This document shows, one piece after another, positions 1 through 8,297 of a DNA stretch of 64,000 nt. Every line of letters starts with the position of its first letter. The stretch's first letter is position 1. The position numbers and the translations under genes are program-made. The DNA is taken from the NCBI GenBank assembly GCA_035763805.1, contig DASUAL010000113.1, forward strand, positions 8,178 through 72,177. The letters are read 5' to 3'. Source of the stretch: DASUAL01 sp035763805. Its GTDB lineage: Bacteria; Gemmatimonadota; Gemmatimonadetes; Gemmatimonadales; GWC2-71-9. Below the pieces are notes generated by a model that was given only the letters and a program-made list of their open reading frames with translations, had not been told where the DNA came from and did no database searches.

Positions 1-574
1 CGAGCAGCGCCTGTGCGATGGTCACGCCGTCGGCGTACTCGAGATCGCCTCCGACGGGCAGCCCCCGAGCGATGCGGGTCACCCGTACGCCGGTGGGCTT
101 GAGCGCCTGCTGGAGATAGGTCGCCGTCACCTCCCCCTCCATCGAAGGATTCGTGGCAATGATGACCTCGCGTACGCCAGAGCCGTTGGCGACGCGTGCC
201 AGGAGGCGATCGATGCGCAGCGCCTCGGGCCCCACGCCCTCGAGCGGACTCAGCCGACCCCCCAGCACGTGGTAGCACCCCCGGAACCGGCCGCTGCGCT
301 CGATCGCCGCGACGTCCGAGGGCTCTTCCACGACACACAGCACGCCCGCCTCCCGGCGGGGATCGGTGCATATCGCGCACGGATCCTCGTCGGTGAGCGT
401 GCCGCACACGCTGCAGGCCGCCACACGCGCGCGGACGTTCCGGATCGCCTCCGCCAGACGCGCGGCAGTGTCCGCCGGCTGCTTCAACAGGTAGAACGTG
501 AGCCGCTGCGCCGTCTTGCGTCCGATCCCGGGGAGCTTGGCCAGCTCCGTCACGAGATCATCGATGGCCGACAC
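1..574 (-). CDS. recR: Recombination mediator RecR (3' end outside window)
   Basis: RecR acts with RecO/RecF to load RecA on gapped DNA. The translation from GTG at 574 begins MSAIDDLVTELAKLPGIGRK, with the helix-hairpin-helix segment LPGIGRKTAQRL. A four-Cys zinc motif (CSVCG then CAIC) follows, then a Toprim domain with VVEEPSDVAAIE and the downstream REVIIATNPSMEGE. 191 codons are present, so only a few C-terminal residues are cut off by the window edge. The GTG lies 3 nt after the ybaB stop, and the order dnaX-ybaB-recR is the common bacterial arrangement. Confidence 0.95.
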   Translation of the reverse strand, partial: MSAIDDLVTELAKLPGIGRKTAQRLTFYLLKQPADTAARLAEAIRNVRARVAACSVCGTLTDEDPCAICTDPRREAGVLCVVEEPSDVAAIERSGRFRGCYHVLGGRLSPLEGVGPEALRIDRLLARVANGSGVREVIIATNPSMEGEVTATYLQQALKPTGVRVTRIARGLPVGGDLEYADGVTIAQALL

Positions 575-577
575 GGA

Positions 578-895
578 CTACAACGGCAGCTGAAACGGAA
601 ACGGCAGGCCCGTGGCGAGCTTCTTCACCTCCGCCTGATACAGCTCGGCGGCGCGCTGCTGTGCCTGCGACACGGCGGCGAGCACGAGATCCTCGAGCAT
701 CTCGATGTCGGTCTGGCTCACGGCCTGGGGGTCGATCTTGATCGCGCGAATGTGGCCCCGCCCATCCGCGGTGGCCTGCACTATTCCCCCGCCGGCCGAA
801 GCGGTCACCGTCTGCTGTGCCAGCTGGGACTGGATTTCCGACAGCCGAAACTGCATCTGCTGCCCCAGCTGGAGCAGGCTGGATAAATCCGCCAT
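578..895 (-). CDS. ybaB: YbaB/EbfC nucleoid-associated protein
   Basis: Small dimeric DNA-binding protein, 105 aa from the ATG at 895, matching the family length of about 105-110 aa. It shows the N-terminal helix MADLSSLLQLGQQMQ and the family core IKIDPQAVSQTDIEMLEDLV. A GTG at 919 would add eight residues (GEVNFRRM), but no ribosome-binding site precedes it, and the homologous N-terminus starts at the later ATG. It lies between dnaX (36 nt upstream) and recR (3 nt downstream) and is probably cotranscribed with both. Confidence 0.92.
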   Translation of the reverse strand: MADLSSLLQLGQQMQFRLSEIQSQLAQQTVTASAGGGIVQATADGRGHIRAIKIDPQAVSQTDIEMLEDLVLAAVSQAQQRAAELYQAEVKKLATGLPFPFQLPL

Positions 896-931
896 ACGTC
901 GAAAGTTAACCTCGCCCACCTGGGTTGCAAG

Positions 932-2572
932 CTATTCCAGCAACTCCAAATCTAACGCGTCCACGGCGGCGTTGAGGCTGGGGTCCCGGGCCCGCAGCGC
1001 CTTGAGCCGCTGCTCCCGCACCGCGTCTTCGGTGAGACGGGCCGGGCGCGCTGGTGCGCGCTCGCCACCCCCGGGGCCCGCGACCTTGATCCGGATCGGC
1101 GCGCTGACGTAGCGCCCCACCAGCTGGGCCAGCGCATCCCGCTGGCGCTCGATGCCCTCGACGTGCACGGGGTTGGTGTCGAGCGGCCGCACTACCACGC
1201 TCGTCCCCTCCACGCCCCTGACCTCCGTCTCGGCGAGCAGGGCGCCGAGCAACGGGCTCTTCGCACGGGCGTCGTCGACGACGCGCGGCCAGAGCGCGCG
1301 GAGTCGGTCGAGCGTCAGCGGGCCCTTCTCGGGCAGCGGAACGGCGGCGGGCGGTCGGGCGGCCGGAAACGCGGCGGTGTCACGCAGCACAGGTGGCACT
1401 GCGGCCGCGGAGGGACTGACCGCCTGACCGCCCGTCCCCCCGACCGCCAGCGCCTTCAGCACCGCCTCGAGCTCGACCGTCCTGCTCATCATCGCCCAGC
1501 GCAGGAGCAAGAGCTCCACCGCAAGCCGCGCGTTGCCGCTCGAGCGCAACTGGCCCTCCAGCTCCGTGAGCACGGCCAGCAGGCGCACCACGTCGGGAGC
1601 AGGGAGCAGTGGGCAGTACTTCCTCACCTGTGCGCGCATTCCCTCGGTGAGACCCTCGGGTTCGCCGCCCAGGCCGGCGAGCAGCACCGCACGCAGGGTG
1701 TCTCCCGCGCCGGCGATGAATTCCTGCAAGTCGGCGCCCGCGTCCACCAGCCGGTCCACCAGAGGGAACACGGCCTTGGCGTCCCGGTCGGCGATGAGCC
1801 GCAGCGTCTCGCCGTACACGTCGTCGGGGATCAGTCCCAGCACCTCGCGCACCCGTGCGGCCGTCACCGGTCCCTCGCCGAACGAGAGCACCTGGTCGAG
1901 AATCGACAGGGCGTCCCGCATCCCGCCATCCGCGCTCTTCGCGATGAGGTGCAGGGCATCATCGTCCGCCTCGAGCCCTTCAGCCGCGAGCACATGCGAC
2001 AGCCGCGCCCTGATCGCGTGCGGTCCGATGCGGCGGAAATCGAAGCGCTGCAGGCGCGACAGGATGGGCGCCGCGCTCTGGGCAATCTTCTGCGGTTCCG
2101 TGGTCGCGAACACGAATACGACCCGGGGCGGCGGCTCCTCCAGAATCTTGAGGAGAGCATTCCACGCCTCGCGCGTGAGCATGTGCGCCTCGTCCACGAT
2201 GTACACCTTGTGCCGCGCCTCTGTCGACGCGGCGTACATGGCGCGCTCGCGCAAGTCGCGTGCGTCGTCCACCCCCCGGTTCGAGGCGGCGTCGAGCTCG
2301 ACGACGTCCAGGTTCGCCGCCCCCGTCCAGATGCGCGTGCACGACGTGCATTCGCCGCACGGCTCCCCCGCAGGCGCCCGCCGCTCGCAGTTCAGCGCCA
2401 TGGCGAGAATCCGCGCGGCGGTCGTCTTGCCGACCCCGCGCGGGCCCGCGAACAGGTAGCCGTGAGCCACCCGGCCGCGGGCCACGGCACCGCGCAAGGC
2501 AGCCGCCACGTGATCCTGGACGATCAGGTCGGCGAACGTCTTGGGGCGGTACTTGCGGGCCAATGCGATCAT
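932..2572 (-). CDS. dnaX: DNA polymerase III subunits gamma/tau
   Basis: Clamp-loader ATPase of the replisome, 546 aa. It starts MIALARKYRPKTFADLIVQ, then Walker A GPRGVGKTT, a four-Cys zinc module (C, then CGECTSC), Walker B VDEAHML, sensor 1 FVFATTEP and an SRC-like sensor (ILSRLQRFDF). A TTG at 2581 is also in frame, but the ATG at 2572 gives the family N-terminus. The C-terminal third is less conserved, as expected for domains III-V. No A-rich slippery heptamer for a tau/gamma frameshift was noticed. ffs and a repeat array lie immediately upstream. Confidence 0.96.
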   Translation of the reverse strand: MIALARKYRPKTFADLIVQDHVAAALRGAVARGRVAHGYLFAGPRGVGKTTAARILAMALNCERRAPAGEPCGECTSCTRIWTGAANLDVVELDAASNRGVDDARDLRERAMYAASTEARHKVYIVDEAHMLTREAWNALLKILEEPPPRVVFVFATTEPQKIAQSAAPILSRLQRFDFRRIGPHAIRARLSHVLAAEGLEADDDALHLIAKSADGGMRDALSILDQVLSFGEGPVTAARVREVLGLIPDDVYGETLRLIADRDAKAVFPLVDRLVDAGADLQEFIAGAGDTLRAVLLAGLGGEPEGLTEGMRAQVRKYCPLLPAPDVVRLLAVLTELEGQLRSSGNARLAVELLLLRWAMMSRTVELEAVLKALAVGGTGGQAVSPSAAAVPPVLRDTAAFPAARPPAAVPLPEKGPLTLDRLRALWPRVVDDARAKSPLLGALLAETEVRGVEGTSVVVRPLDTNPVHVEGIERQRDALAQLVGRYVSAPIRIKVAGPGGGERAPARPARLTEDAVREQRLKALRARDPSLNAAVDALDLELLE

Positions 2573-2590
2573 CAGGATCAATCTAGCAAG

Positions 2591-2679
2591 AATTGCGGAT
2601 TGCGGATTTCGGATTGCGGATTCTATCCACCGCCCTCAATCCACAATCCACAAATCCACAATCCACAATCCGCAATTGC
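2591..2679. repeat. Heptad-period inverted-repeat array A
   Basis: The left arm 2591-2623 consists of about four 7-bp units of the form GGATTGC (one unit GGATTTC). The right arm 2637-2679 is the inverted form, AATCCAC units ending AATCCGC, with one 8-bp unit. The arms are separated by about 13 bp, so transcripts can form a long imperfect hairpin. It is AT-rich compared with its surroundings and sits between ffs and dnaX on the minus-strand reading direction. Five further arrays with the same 7-bp period are listed at 13427, 25128, 32458, 41771 and 58076. Confidence 0.85.
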
Positions 2680-2687
2680 CTGTGGAA

Positions 2688-2787
2688 TGCCCCAGGCTCC
2701 CCGCAGCGAAGCCTCGCCTCGCTTAGCGCTGCTCCCTGCGGGGGCCTGACGCGGTTCACGAGTGGACGACCTGCGGACCTGGGGCGC
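2688..2787 (-). ncRNA. ffs: Signal recognition particle 4.5S RNA
   Basis: The minus strand carries the SRP domain IV signature GTCAGG...GGGAGCAGCGCTAA, which binds Ffh. The ends pair: 5' GCCCCAGG (2785-2778) with CCTGGGGC (2696-2689), then CCGCAG with CTGCGG, giving the expected single long hairpin of about 100 nt. The apical part reads CCC-CCGCA-GGG rather than the usual CC-GGAA-GG tetraloop. A good promoter precedes it (2792-2820). ffs next to dnaX is a known arrangement in several phyla. Exact ends are estimated from the helix. Confidence 0.85.
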
Positions 2788-2791
2788 TTCA

Positions 2792-2820
2792 AAAGTAACG
2801 GGTCCTGCGGGCGTGGCCAA
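2792..2820 (-). promoter_or_regulatory. Sigma70-type promoter of ffs
   Basis: Read on the minus strand: -35 TTGGCC (2820-2815), a 17-nt spacer, -10 TACTTT (2797-2792), then about 4-9 nt to the first base of the SRP helix. The spacing is ideal and the position agrees with the RNA 5' end deduced from base pairing. Confidence 0.6.
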
Positions 2821-2855
2821 GTCGCCGGGCGCCAACGCTTCAGACGCGGCGCGCT

Positions 2856-2887
2856 TTGACGAGTTGCCTCGCGCTGAATCTCGTCAA
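2856..2887. repeat. 8-bp inverted repeat upstream of ffs
   Basis: TTGACGAG (2856-2863) and CTCGTCAA (2880-2887) form a perfect 8-bp inverted repeat with a 16-nt loop. It lies between the end of the upstream MPN-domain gene and the ffs promoter. No T-run follows on either strand, so it may be an operator or a weak terminator. A separate GC hairpin (2918-2939, CCCCGCC/GGGCGGGG) covers the stop codon of the MPN gene. Confidence 0.45.
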
Positions 2888-2925
2888 CAAGTCCTGCAGC
2901 GCGCGCGAGCAGGCGAGACCCCGCC

Positions 2926-4161
2926 TCACGGGCGGGGGCAGGGCGAGCGCTCGAAGCGCCGCTCCGCGGCATCGACGTCGGCGTACAGGGCGCGATCGCG
3001 CGCGGCGCGCGCCGAGTCCAGGCTCCCAGCACTCTGGCGCGCCGCGTTGTACGCCGTCCACCGCTCTTCCAGGTCGACTAGCCCGCGCGCCAAGTCGCCA
3101 CACGTCATCTTGCGGCTCTCGAGGAGACGCACCCGCAGGTCGAAGGCGCCGACCGCGAACGCGACCGTGTCCGCGAGACGATCGATGCGCCCCAGGGCCA
3201 CGACCGCGGCTGGCGACCGCGCGGCCACCCCCGTTCCCTCCGTTCCACTCACCGGCCCGACAGCGATCGCTCGGTACAGGCCGAAGAGCGCCCCGGCCGC
3301 TACGATCCCCAGCGCAGCGAAGCCCGCGACTCGGACGATCGGCTTGAGAACCAGGCGCCGGTCCGCGGGCGCCGGCAGCACCTCCGCCTCTGGTTCAGCC
3401 TCGTCCGGGAATAGGAGGAGGGGGGTCTGCAGCCTGTCTGGTTGTGACGCGCGGTCGGACGAGAGAACGTTCGCCTCGGTTCGATAGTTCGTCCAGGCGA
3501 GAGCCGTGACCTTGCGCCCGTCCGGGCGCACCGAGTGGGCGTCCACGACCTCGTAGAACGGCAGATACCCGTTTGAGTGCGCGGCGTCCCGCCCGACGCG
3601 AAACACGCCGCCTGCAAGATCGGCGCCCCGCGCGATGACGAGCGCGAGCTGCCACGGCTGGTGGAAGCACGCGAGATGCGCGTCCGCATCGGCGGTCGAG
3701 AGCCGGGCGTCTGCGGCGTCGCGGCTGTGGTACCAGCCCACCAGCCGGCCTCCCCTGTGGCGTAGCTCCTCTTCGGCGATCGCGCGTCCCTGCCTCAGCG
3801 CCGGCTTGAGATGATCTCCGCCGATCGACCAGGGAACCTGGATCGTTGATTCGACGACGATGTATGGCTTCCCACCCTGAGGCGCCCGGAGCACGTTACC
3901 GACGAGGAACCCGAGGGACGACGATCCGTGCGGCCCGGTCGCAACGTGGTCGTGCACGGCCGCGAGCGCGCGCTGCGTGATGAAGATCGGGTACGCGGGA
4001 TCGGCCTGCGGTTGAGCGACGGTCGACGTCCACAGGATCGCCGAGGCGAGAGGCATCGGCTGCTCGTGAGAGTCGCTCCCGCTTTCGGCAGGGCCAAGGC
4101 CGGAAGAAGGGACCGCGTCGGGGACGCGGTACCGCACCGTGCTGCTCCGGGCGACGTCCAT
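2926..4161 (-). CDS. Membrane-anchored JAMM/MPN-domain paralogue with degenerate metal site
   Basis: 411 aa, of unknown function. It aligns along its length with the next gene upstream (4409-6025). It has an N-terminal JAB/MPN-like domain (about residues 45-190), a linker, a transmembrane helix (near FAALGIVAAGALFGLY) and a C-terminal domain ending RALYADVDAAERRFERSPCPRP. The JAMM motif H-x-H-x7-S-x2-D reads GWYHSRD...S..D, so His145, Ser155 and Asp158 remain but the second His is Arg147. Loss of catalytic metal binding is inferred. The start at 4161 has GGAG 8 nt upstream. An in-frame TTG at 4281 and an ATG at 4056 are alternatives. Confidence 0.75.
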   Translation of the reverse strand: MDVARSSTVRYRVPDAVPSSGLGPAESGSDSHEQPMPLASAILWTSTVAQPQADPAYPIFITQRALAAVHDHVATGPHGSSSLGFLVGNVLRAPQGGKPYIVVESTIQVPWSIGGDHLKPALRQGRAIAEEELRHRGGRLVGWYHSRDAADARLSTADADAHLACFHQPWQLALVIARGADLAGGVFRVGRDAAHSNGYLPFYEVVDAHSVRPDGRKVTALAWTNYRTEANVLSSDRASQPDRLQTPLLLFPDEAEPEAEVLPAPADRRLVLKPIVRVAGFAALGIVAAGALFGLYRAIAVGPVSGTEGTGVAARSPAAVVALGRIDRLADTVAFAVGAFDLRVRLLESRKMTCGDLARGLVDLEERWTAYNAARQSAGSLDSARAARDRALYADVDAAERRFERSPCPRP

Positions 4162-4408
4162 TTGCAGGGCTCCGAGCCGCAACTTCCTCGCCGCGAATCG
4201 ACCGGCCTCGGTCTGCCTCGCGCGTGTTCGACGGAGTGCCCCGCACAGATGCAAGTCGATTGTGGTGCAAAGCTTAGACAAAGAGACCGGGGCTCGGCAC
4301 CGTCGCGAACGGATCGCTGATACGGGCGCTCAGTCGCGCGCGCGCCGCCCCAGTGTTGCGGTCCCGCAACAGTCAGGACGCTCGGGCCGGCCATGCCCCA
4401 CCCTCCCG

Positions 4409-6025
4409 CTACGGCCGCGGGCATCCCGAGCGGTCAAAACGGCGCTCGACCGAGTCCACACCCGCATAGAGCATCCGGTCCCGGACCGCGTGCTGCGGGT
4501 CCAGCACTCCGGACGCTCGGCGCACCGCACCGTAGGCCAACCAGCGATCCTCGACCGCCCGGAGGCCGCGCGCGAGCCCGTCGCACGCGAGTTGCCCCCG
4601 GTCGAACAGCGCAGCGCGCCCGCCGAAGGTGCGCACCGCCTGCGCGAGCGAGTCGCCGACACGGTCGAGTCTCGCGAACGGCATCACGGGCTGGCGGCGG
4701 GACGCCGCGGCCGGCGGCCTGGACGCGGCCGGAGGAGTCGTCGCCTGCCGCTTGGGCCACGGCAGGCTCGGCAGCTTGGGCAGCTTCGGCAAGGTCGGGA
4801 GAGTCGGCCGGAACTCCAGGTAGAGCCCGGCCCCCGCCCCGACTAGCAGGATGCCGAATGCGGCGAGCCAGACTCCGCGGCGCCGTTTGCGACGGCGCCG
4901 CCGGGCAGGCGGTGCGCGCAGCGGACGGGGTGGTTTTTCGGCAACCGATTCCTCGCGCGGCGCCTCGAAGGGCTTCCCGGCCGGTCCTTCGACAGGTTGG
5001 CGGATGGGCTCTTGTACCGGTTCCTCGTCGAGGTCCTCGACCGGTTCCTCGGCGGTCGGGGGGCGCGCGGGCGCGGGCGGAGGCGGAGTCGCCCGGGGGG
5101 GTGGCGGCGCCGGTGGTACCGGGCGCGCCGCTGGGCGCGCGGGACCGGACGGGCGCTCACGTGGCGGCGTGCGGACCGGCCCCGGAGGCGGCGGTGACGC
5201 AAAGTCCTGGGCGGTGGTGAGGAAAACCAGGTCGTCGGACTTGGCAGGCGCAGGAGGTCGGGGCGGAGCCGGTGGCGGAGTGGCCGGCCGGGGCTGCGGC
5301 GGCTCGGGCGTAGGCTCCGCATGTGGCGGGGCCGAGCCGGCGCCTTCCGGCCGTTCCGCCGCCCGGCCCGTACGGTCCGCCAGGGGGTTGTGCGCCCGGT
5401 AGTTCGTCCAGGTAATCAACGAGCGCCTCTTCCCGCCCGCTCCAAGCGACTCCTCGCCGAGGAGCTCGTAGAACGGCAGCTGCGTGGTCGGCCACGCTTC
5501 GTCCGAGCTGGCGCGGAACAAGCCCGCTGCAGGCTCGGTGCCGTCGGCGCCGGTGCCAATGATGAGCGCAATCTGCCAGGGCTGCGCGAAGTAGTGCTCG
5601 TGCGTCTCGAGGTCGTGCTCGGAGAGTGCGATCGGATGCGGCGGATGAGTGTGGTACCAGCCGATGAGGTGGCCCCGCTGCTCTGCCGCCTGCGCCTCGA
5701 TGCGGTCCCACAGCCGGGTCACGACGTCCATGGTGCGGTCGCCATGGATCGGCTGATTGAGTCGCAGCGCCGAATCGATGATGAGATAGGAGACGTCAGT
5801 CTCGGGACACTCGCACAGATCCCCAACGAGGAAACCGATCATCCCCTGGCCGGGCTTGGGCGGCGCGGCGAGGTGCTCGTGAATCGCCTGCAGCACGGAC
5901 TGCGCAAGGAAGACGGGAAATGCGACGTTGTCCGCCTCGCCTCCCCGGCTCCCCGCGCGGGCGGGGATCCAGAGGATGGACCGGGCGAGCGGGATTGGCT
6001 GGCGGAGAGGAGCGTCCGCGCCCAT
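4409..6025 (-). CDS. Membrane-anchored JAMM/MPN-domain protein, putative metalloprotease
   Basis: 538 aa. The N-terminal MPN/JAB-like domain has a complete metal-ligand motif GWYHTHPPHPIALSEHD: His125, His127, Ser135, Asp138 (HxHx7SxxD). The Glu usually found in the ExxGxLxG strand is not at its normal place (GMIGFLVG), so hydrolase activity is uncertain. A long Pro-rich linker follows, with tandem LPxLPKLPKLP near the membrane, then a basic patch (RRRRRKRRR), one transmembrane helix, and a C-terminal domain of about 85 aa shared with the paralogue downstream. The predicted topology is a cytoplasmic MPN domain and extracytoplasmic C-domain. Known JAMM families cleave isopeptide bonds or process small sulfur-carrier proteins; no target is evident here. 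Confidence 0.8.
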   Translation of the reverse strand: MGADAPLRQPIPLARSILWIPARAGSRGGEADNVAFPVFLAQSVLQAIHEHLAAPPKPGQGMIGFLVGDLCECPETDVSYLIIDSALRLNQPIHGDRTMDVVTRLWDRIEAQAAEQRGHLIGWYHTHPPHPIALSEHDLETHEHYFAQPWQIALIIGTGADGTEPAAGLFRASSDEAWPTTQLPFYELLGEESLGAGGKRRSLITWTNYRAHNPLADRTGRAAERPEGAGSAPPHAEPTPEPPQPRPATPPPAPPRPPAPAKSDDLVFLTTAQDFASPPPPGPVRTPPRERPSGPARPAARPVPPAPPPPRATPPPPAPARPPTAEEPVEDLDEEPVQEPIRQPVEGPAGKPFEAPREESVAEKPPRPLRAPPARRRRRKRRRGVWLAAFGILLVGAGAGLYLEFRPTLPTLPKLPKLPSLPWPKRQATTPPAASRPPAAASRRQPVMPFARLDRVGDSLAQAVRTFGGRAALFDRGQLACDGLARGLRAVEDRWLAYGAVRRASGVLDPQHAVRDRMLYAGVDSVERRFDRSGCPRP

Positions 6026-6061
6026 CGGCTCAAGATAACGACCGGCCGCGCCCCGCGCCTA

Positions 6062-7096
6062 TCAGCCCACCACCTGGGCGATGAGCTTGGCCGCCCGCTC
6101 CACGTCGGCACGACTGGCGTCGAGGTGCGTAACCGCCCGCACTCGCCGCGGGCCGAACGGCACCACCAGCACTCCAACCTGAGCGAGCTTCGGAATGACG
6201 GTTTCGGCTGTGTCGGTCTCGCGGACGAGATCGATCATGACGACGTTCGTCTCGGGTGGCAGGGGCCGGACCGCCGGGCACGCGGTCAAGCGGTCGGCGA
6301 GCAGCCTGGCGTGCTCGTGGTCCTCGCCGATGCGCGACAGGTTGTGATCCAGGGCCCAGAGCGCCGCAGCGGCGAGGACGCCCGATTGCCGCATCCCACC
6401 ACCGAGCCGCTTGCGGATCTCCCACGCCCGCGCCCGGTCGCTCGCGGCGCAGACGAGGCACGATCCCACTGGACAGCCGAGTCCCTTCGAGAAGCTCACC
6501 ATCACCGTGGCAGCGCCGGCCGTGAGGTGCGCAGCCGGGATGCCGAGCGCCGCCGCCGCATTCCAGAGACGCGCGCCGTCGAGGTGTACGCGCAGGTCCG
6601 CTTGGCGCGCTGCGGCGACGACTCCGGCCATCACCGCGGGCGCCATGACCTTCCCGCCGGCCGCGTTGTGGGTGTTCTCCACGGCCACCGCACCGGGCCG
6701 TGGAACGTGGGGCGAAGGCGCGCGAAGGGCGGAGCGCACGAGCTCGCCGCTCAGCAAGCCATCGGGCGTGGCGATCGGCCGGATCTGGACGCCCCAGTTG
6801 GCCGCTACTCCCGCCAGCTCGTAGTGCACGAGGTGCGCGTTCGCTTCGAGCAGCAGCTCGGTCCCCGGGCGGGTGAGCAGGGCGATCCCGGTCTGGTTGG
6901 CCTGCGTCCCGGAGGGGAAGAACAGCGCGTCGTCGCCGCCGAGCAGCTCCGCCACCCGCTTCTCGAGCCGCCGCGTGGTCGGGTCGCCGTCCAGGACGTC
7001 GTCGCCGACCTCGGCTTCCGCCATGGCACGGCGCATCGCCGGCGACGGCTTCGTGACCGTGTCGCTCCGCAGGTCGATCGGCCGGAGCGCAGTCAC
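6062..7096 (-). CDS. ltaE: Low-specificity L-threonine aldolase
   Basis: PLP-dependent fold-type I enzyme cleaving L-threonine or allo-threonine to glycine and acetaldehyde, 344 aa. It starts MTALRPIDLRSDTVTKPSPA, the typical LRSDTVT opening. FFPSGTQANQ (cofactor cradle), HLDGARLWNAA (Asp contacting the pyridine N) and SFSKGLGCPVGS (Schiff-base Lys) are visible. The GTG start at 7096 overlaps the yihY-like stop as GTGA. It is the last gene of a four-gene chain with 4-nt overlaps. Confidence 0.93.
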   Translation of the reverse strand: MTALRPIDLRSDTVTKPSPAMRRAMAEAEVGDDVLDGDPTTRRLEKRVAELLGGDDALFFPSGTQANQTGIALLTRPGTELLLEANAHLVHYELAGVAANWGVQIRPIATPDGLLSGELVRSALRAPSPHVPRPGAVAVENTHNAAGGKVMAPAVMAGVVAAARQADLRVHLDGARLWNAAAALGIPAAHLTAGAATVMVSFSKGLGCPVGSCLVCAASDRARAWEIRKRLGGGMRQSGVLAAAALWALDHNLSRIGEDHEHARLLADRLTACPAVRPLPPETNVVMIDLVRETDTAETVIPKLAQVGVLVVPFGPRRVRAVTHLDASRADVERAAKLIAQVVG

Positions 7097-7983
7097 CCGA
7101 GCTGGACCCGCTGCGAGCGTCGCATGCGGATGAGGTCGTACGTTTCCGCGACCTCGCCGCCCAGCAGGAACAGGTAGGCGGTGTAGTAGACCCAGAGCAA
7201 AAACAGGAAGACCGCCACGACGTTGGCGTCGGAGGCGACCCGATCGACCGTGACGAACTTCGTCACGTACAGCGTGTACAGCCGCTTCACCACCTCGAAG
7301 CCGAGCGAGCAGAACACGGCGGCCACGAGCGCCGTGCGCCAGTGGATGGGCCGGCTGGGCAGGACCTTGTAGACGATGTAGAAGAAGAGCACACCGAGCG
7401 CGAATGCGATCATCGCGAGGCTCCAGCGCCACAGCCAGCCCAGCACGAAGCTCTGGGCGAGCCAGGCGGCGCCGCGCGCCTCCCAGGCGGCGACGAGCGC
7501 GCTCAGGACCAGCATGGCGCCGGTGCAGAGCACCATGGCGAGGTCGAGCAGCTTGGCTACCGGCCAGGGGCGCCGCTCGTCGGTGTCGAACACGTCGTTC
7601 AGCGCCGCGCGCATGCCGCCGAACAACCGCGTGGAGAACCACAGAAAGAGCGGCAGGCCGAATGCCGTCAGGCGGCCGCGATTTCGTACCACGGCGCCCA
7701 GGGCGCTCTCCACCTGCGCGAATGCCCGGTCGGCCCCGCTCTCCAGCGCGCTGGGAAGCAGCCGCGCGAGCAACTCCTCCAGGTTCACCTGCTGGGTGGT
7801 GATCTGGTGCTGGACGAGATAGCCGACGGCCGCCAGGAGCAGGACGACGAAGGGGATGATCGTGAGAAGCAGGTCGAACGACAGGGCGCCCGCGAGAAAG
7901 GGGATGTTGTCCTCGTAGGCCGCCTCGAATGTGCGGCGGGCAACGCCGGTCACCGACCGATGCCAGCCGCCTTCCCGCGTCAC
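7093..7983 (-). CDS. YihY/BrkB family inner-membrane protein
   Basis: 296 aa with about six hydrophobic helices and the family segment NIPFLAGALSFDLLLTIIPF near the N-terminus. A later helix VVAVFLFLLWVYYTAYLFLLGGEV carries the typical GGE end. The family is historically annotated as ribonuclease BN, which is not correct for this membrane fold. Its true role is unknown, possibly transport. The GTG start overlaps the YtxH gene stop and its own stop overlaps the ltaE start, both as GTGA. Confidence 0.88.
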   Translation of the reverse strand: MTREGGWHRSVTGVARRTFEAAYEDNIPFLAGALSFDLLLTIIPFVVLLLAAVGYLVQHQITTQQVNLEELLARLLPSALESGADRAFAQVESALGAVVRNRGRLTAFGLPLFLWFSTRLFGGMRAALNDVFDTDERRPWPVAKLLDLAMVLCTGAMLVLSALVAAWEARGAAWLAQSFVLGWLWRWSLAMIAFALGVLFFYIVYKVLPSRPIHWRTALVAAVFCSLGFEVVKRLYTLYVTKFVTVDRVASDANVVAVFLFLLWVYYTAYLFLLGGEVAETYDLIRMRRSQRVQLG

Positions 7984-8297
7984 GCGAGGGGCTCGTCCTC
8001 CTCCTCGGGGGCCTCAAGCCGCGTGGGTGCCTTGGCCCCACGGCGGCGCCGCTTGGCGTCCGTGAGGCGCTGCTCGAGCTCCTCGCGGCTCGACGGCTCG
8101 TGCTCCTCGTCGCCGGGCTCGAGCAGCTGGCCGAGCTCACCGGCCTTCTCGGCCGCCAGGTCGCGCAGCCCCCGTAGTTTCCGCTGCAGCTTTCCCCGCG
8201 CCGCGTCTCCCGGTTCGGGCGCGAACAGGAACCCCAGCACCGCACCGATGCCGAGACCGAGCAGGAACGAACCGAATCCGGAACCGCGCTCGCTCAC
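7980..8297 (-). CDS. YtxH-like small membrane protein
   Basis: 105 aa. It starts MSERGSGFGSFLLGLGIGAVLGFLFAPEPGD: one glycine-zipper transmembrane helix followed by the APxxG turn typical of YtxH proteins. After it come a charged helix KLQRKLRGLRDLAAEKAGEL and an acidic tail. YtxH proteins are associated with envelope stress but have no defined biochemical role. The GTG at 8297 overlaps the upstream stop (GTGA). A longer reading frame upstream lies inside the aldolase gene and was rejected. Confidence 0.8.
   Translation of the reverse strand: MSERGSGFGSFLLGLGIGAVLGFLFAPEPGDAARGKLQRKLRGLRDLAAEKAGELGQLLEPGDEEHEPSSREELEQRLTDAKRRRRGAKAPTRLEAPEEEDEPLA

Noticed and set aside
1163..2749. Long plus-strand open frame opposite dnaX
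   Set aside because: High-GC shadow frame; Arg/His/Ala-rich with no domain, while the minus strand gives an unmistakable DnaX.
4740..4800. Short tandem repeats (LPxLPKLPKLP) in the JAMM gene
   Set aside because: A 9-bp coding repeat in a Pro-rich linker, not the 7-bp-period array type.
6062..8245. Single 727-codon open frame covering threonine aldolase and the YihY region
   Set aside because: Only the last 344 codons are aldolase; the rest is antiframe to the YihY and YtxH genes, and the GTGA overlap fixes the start at 7096.
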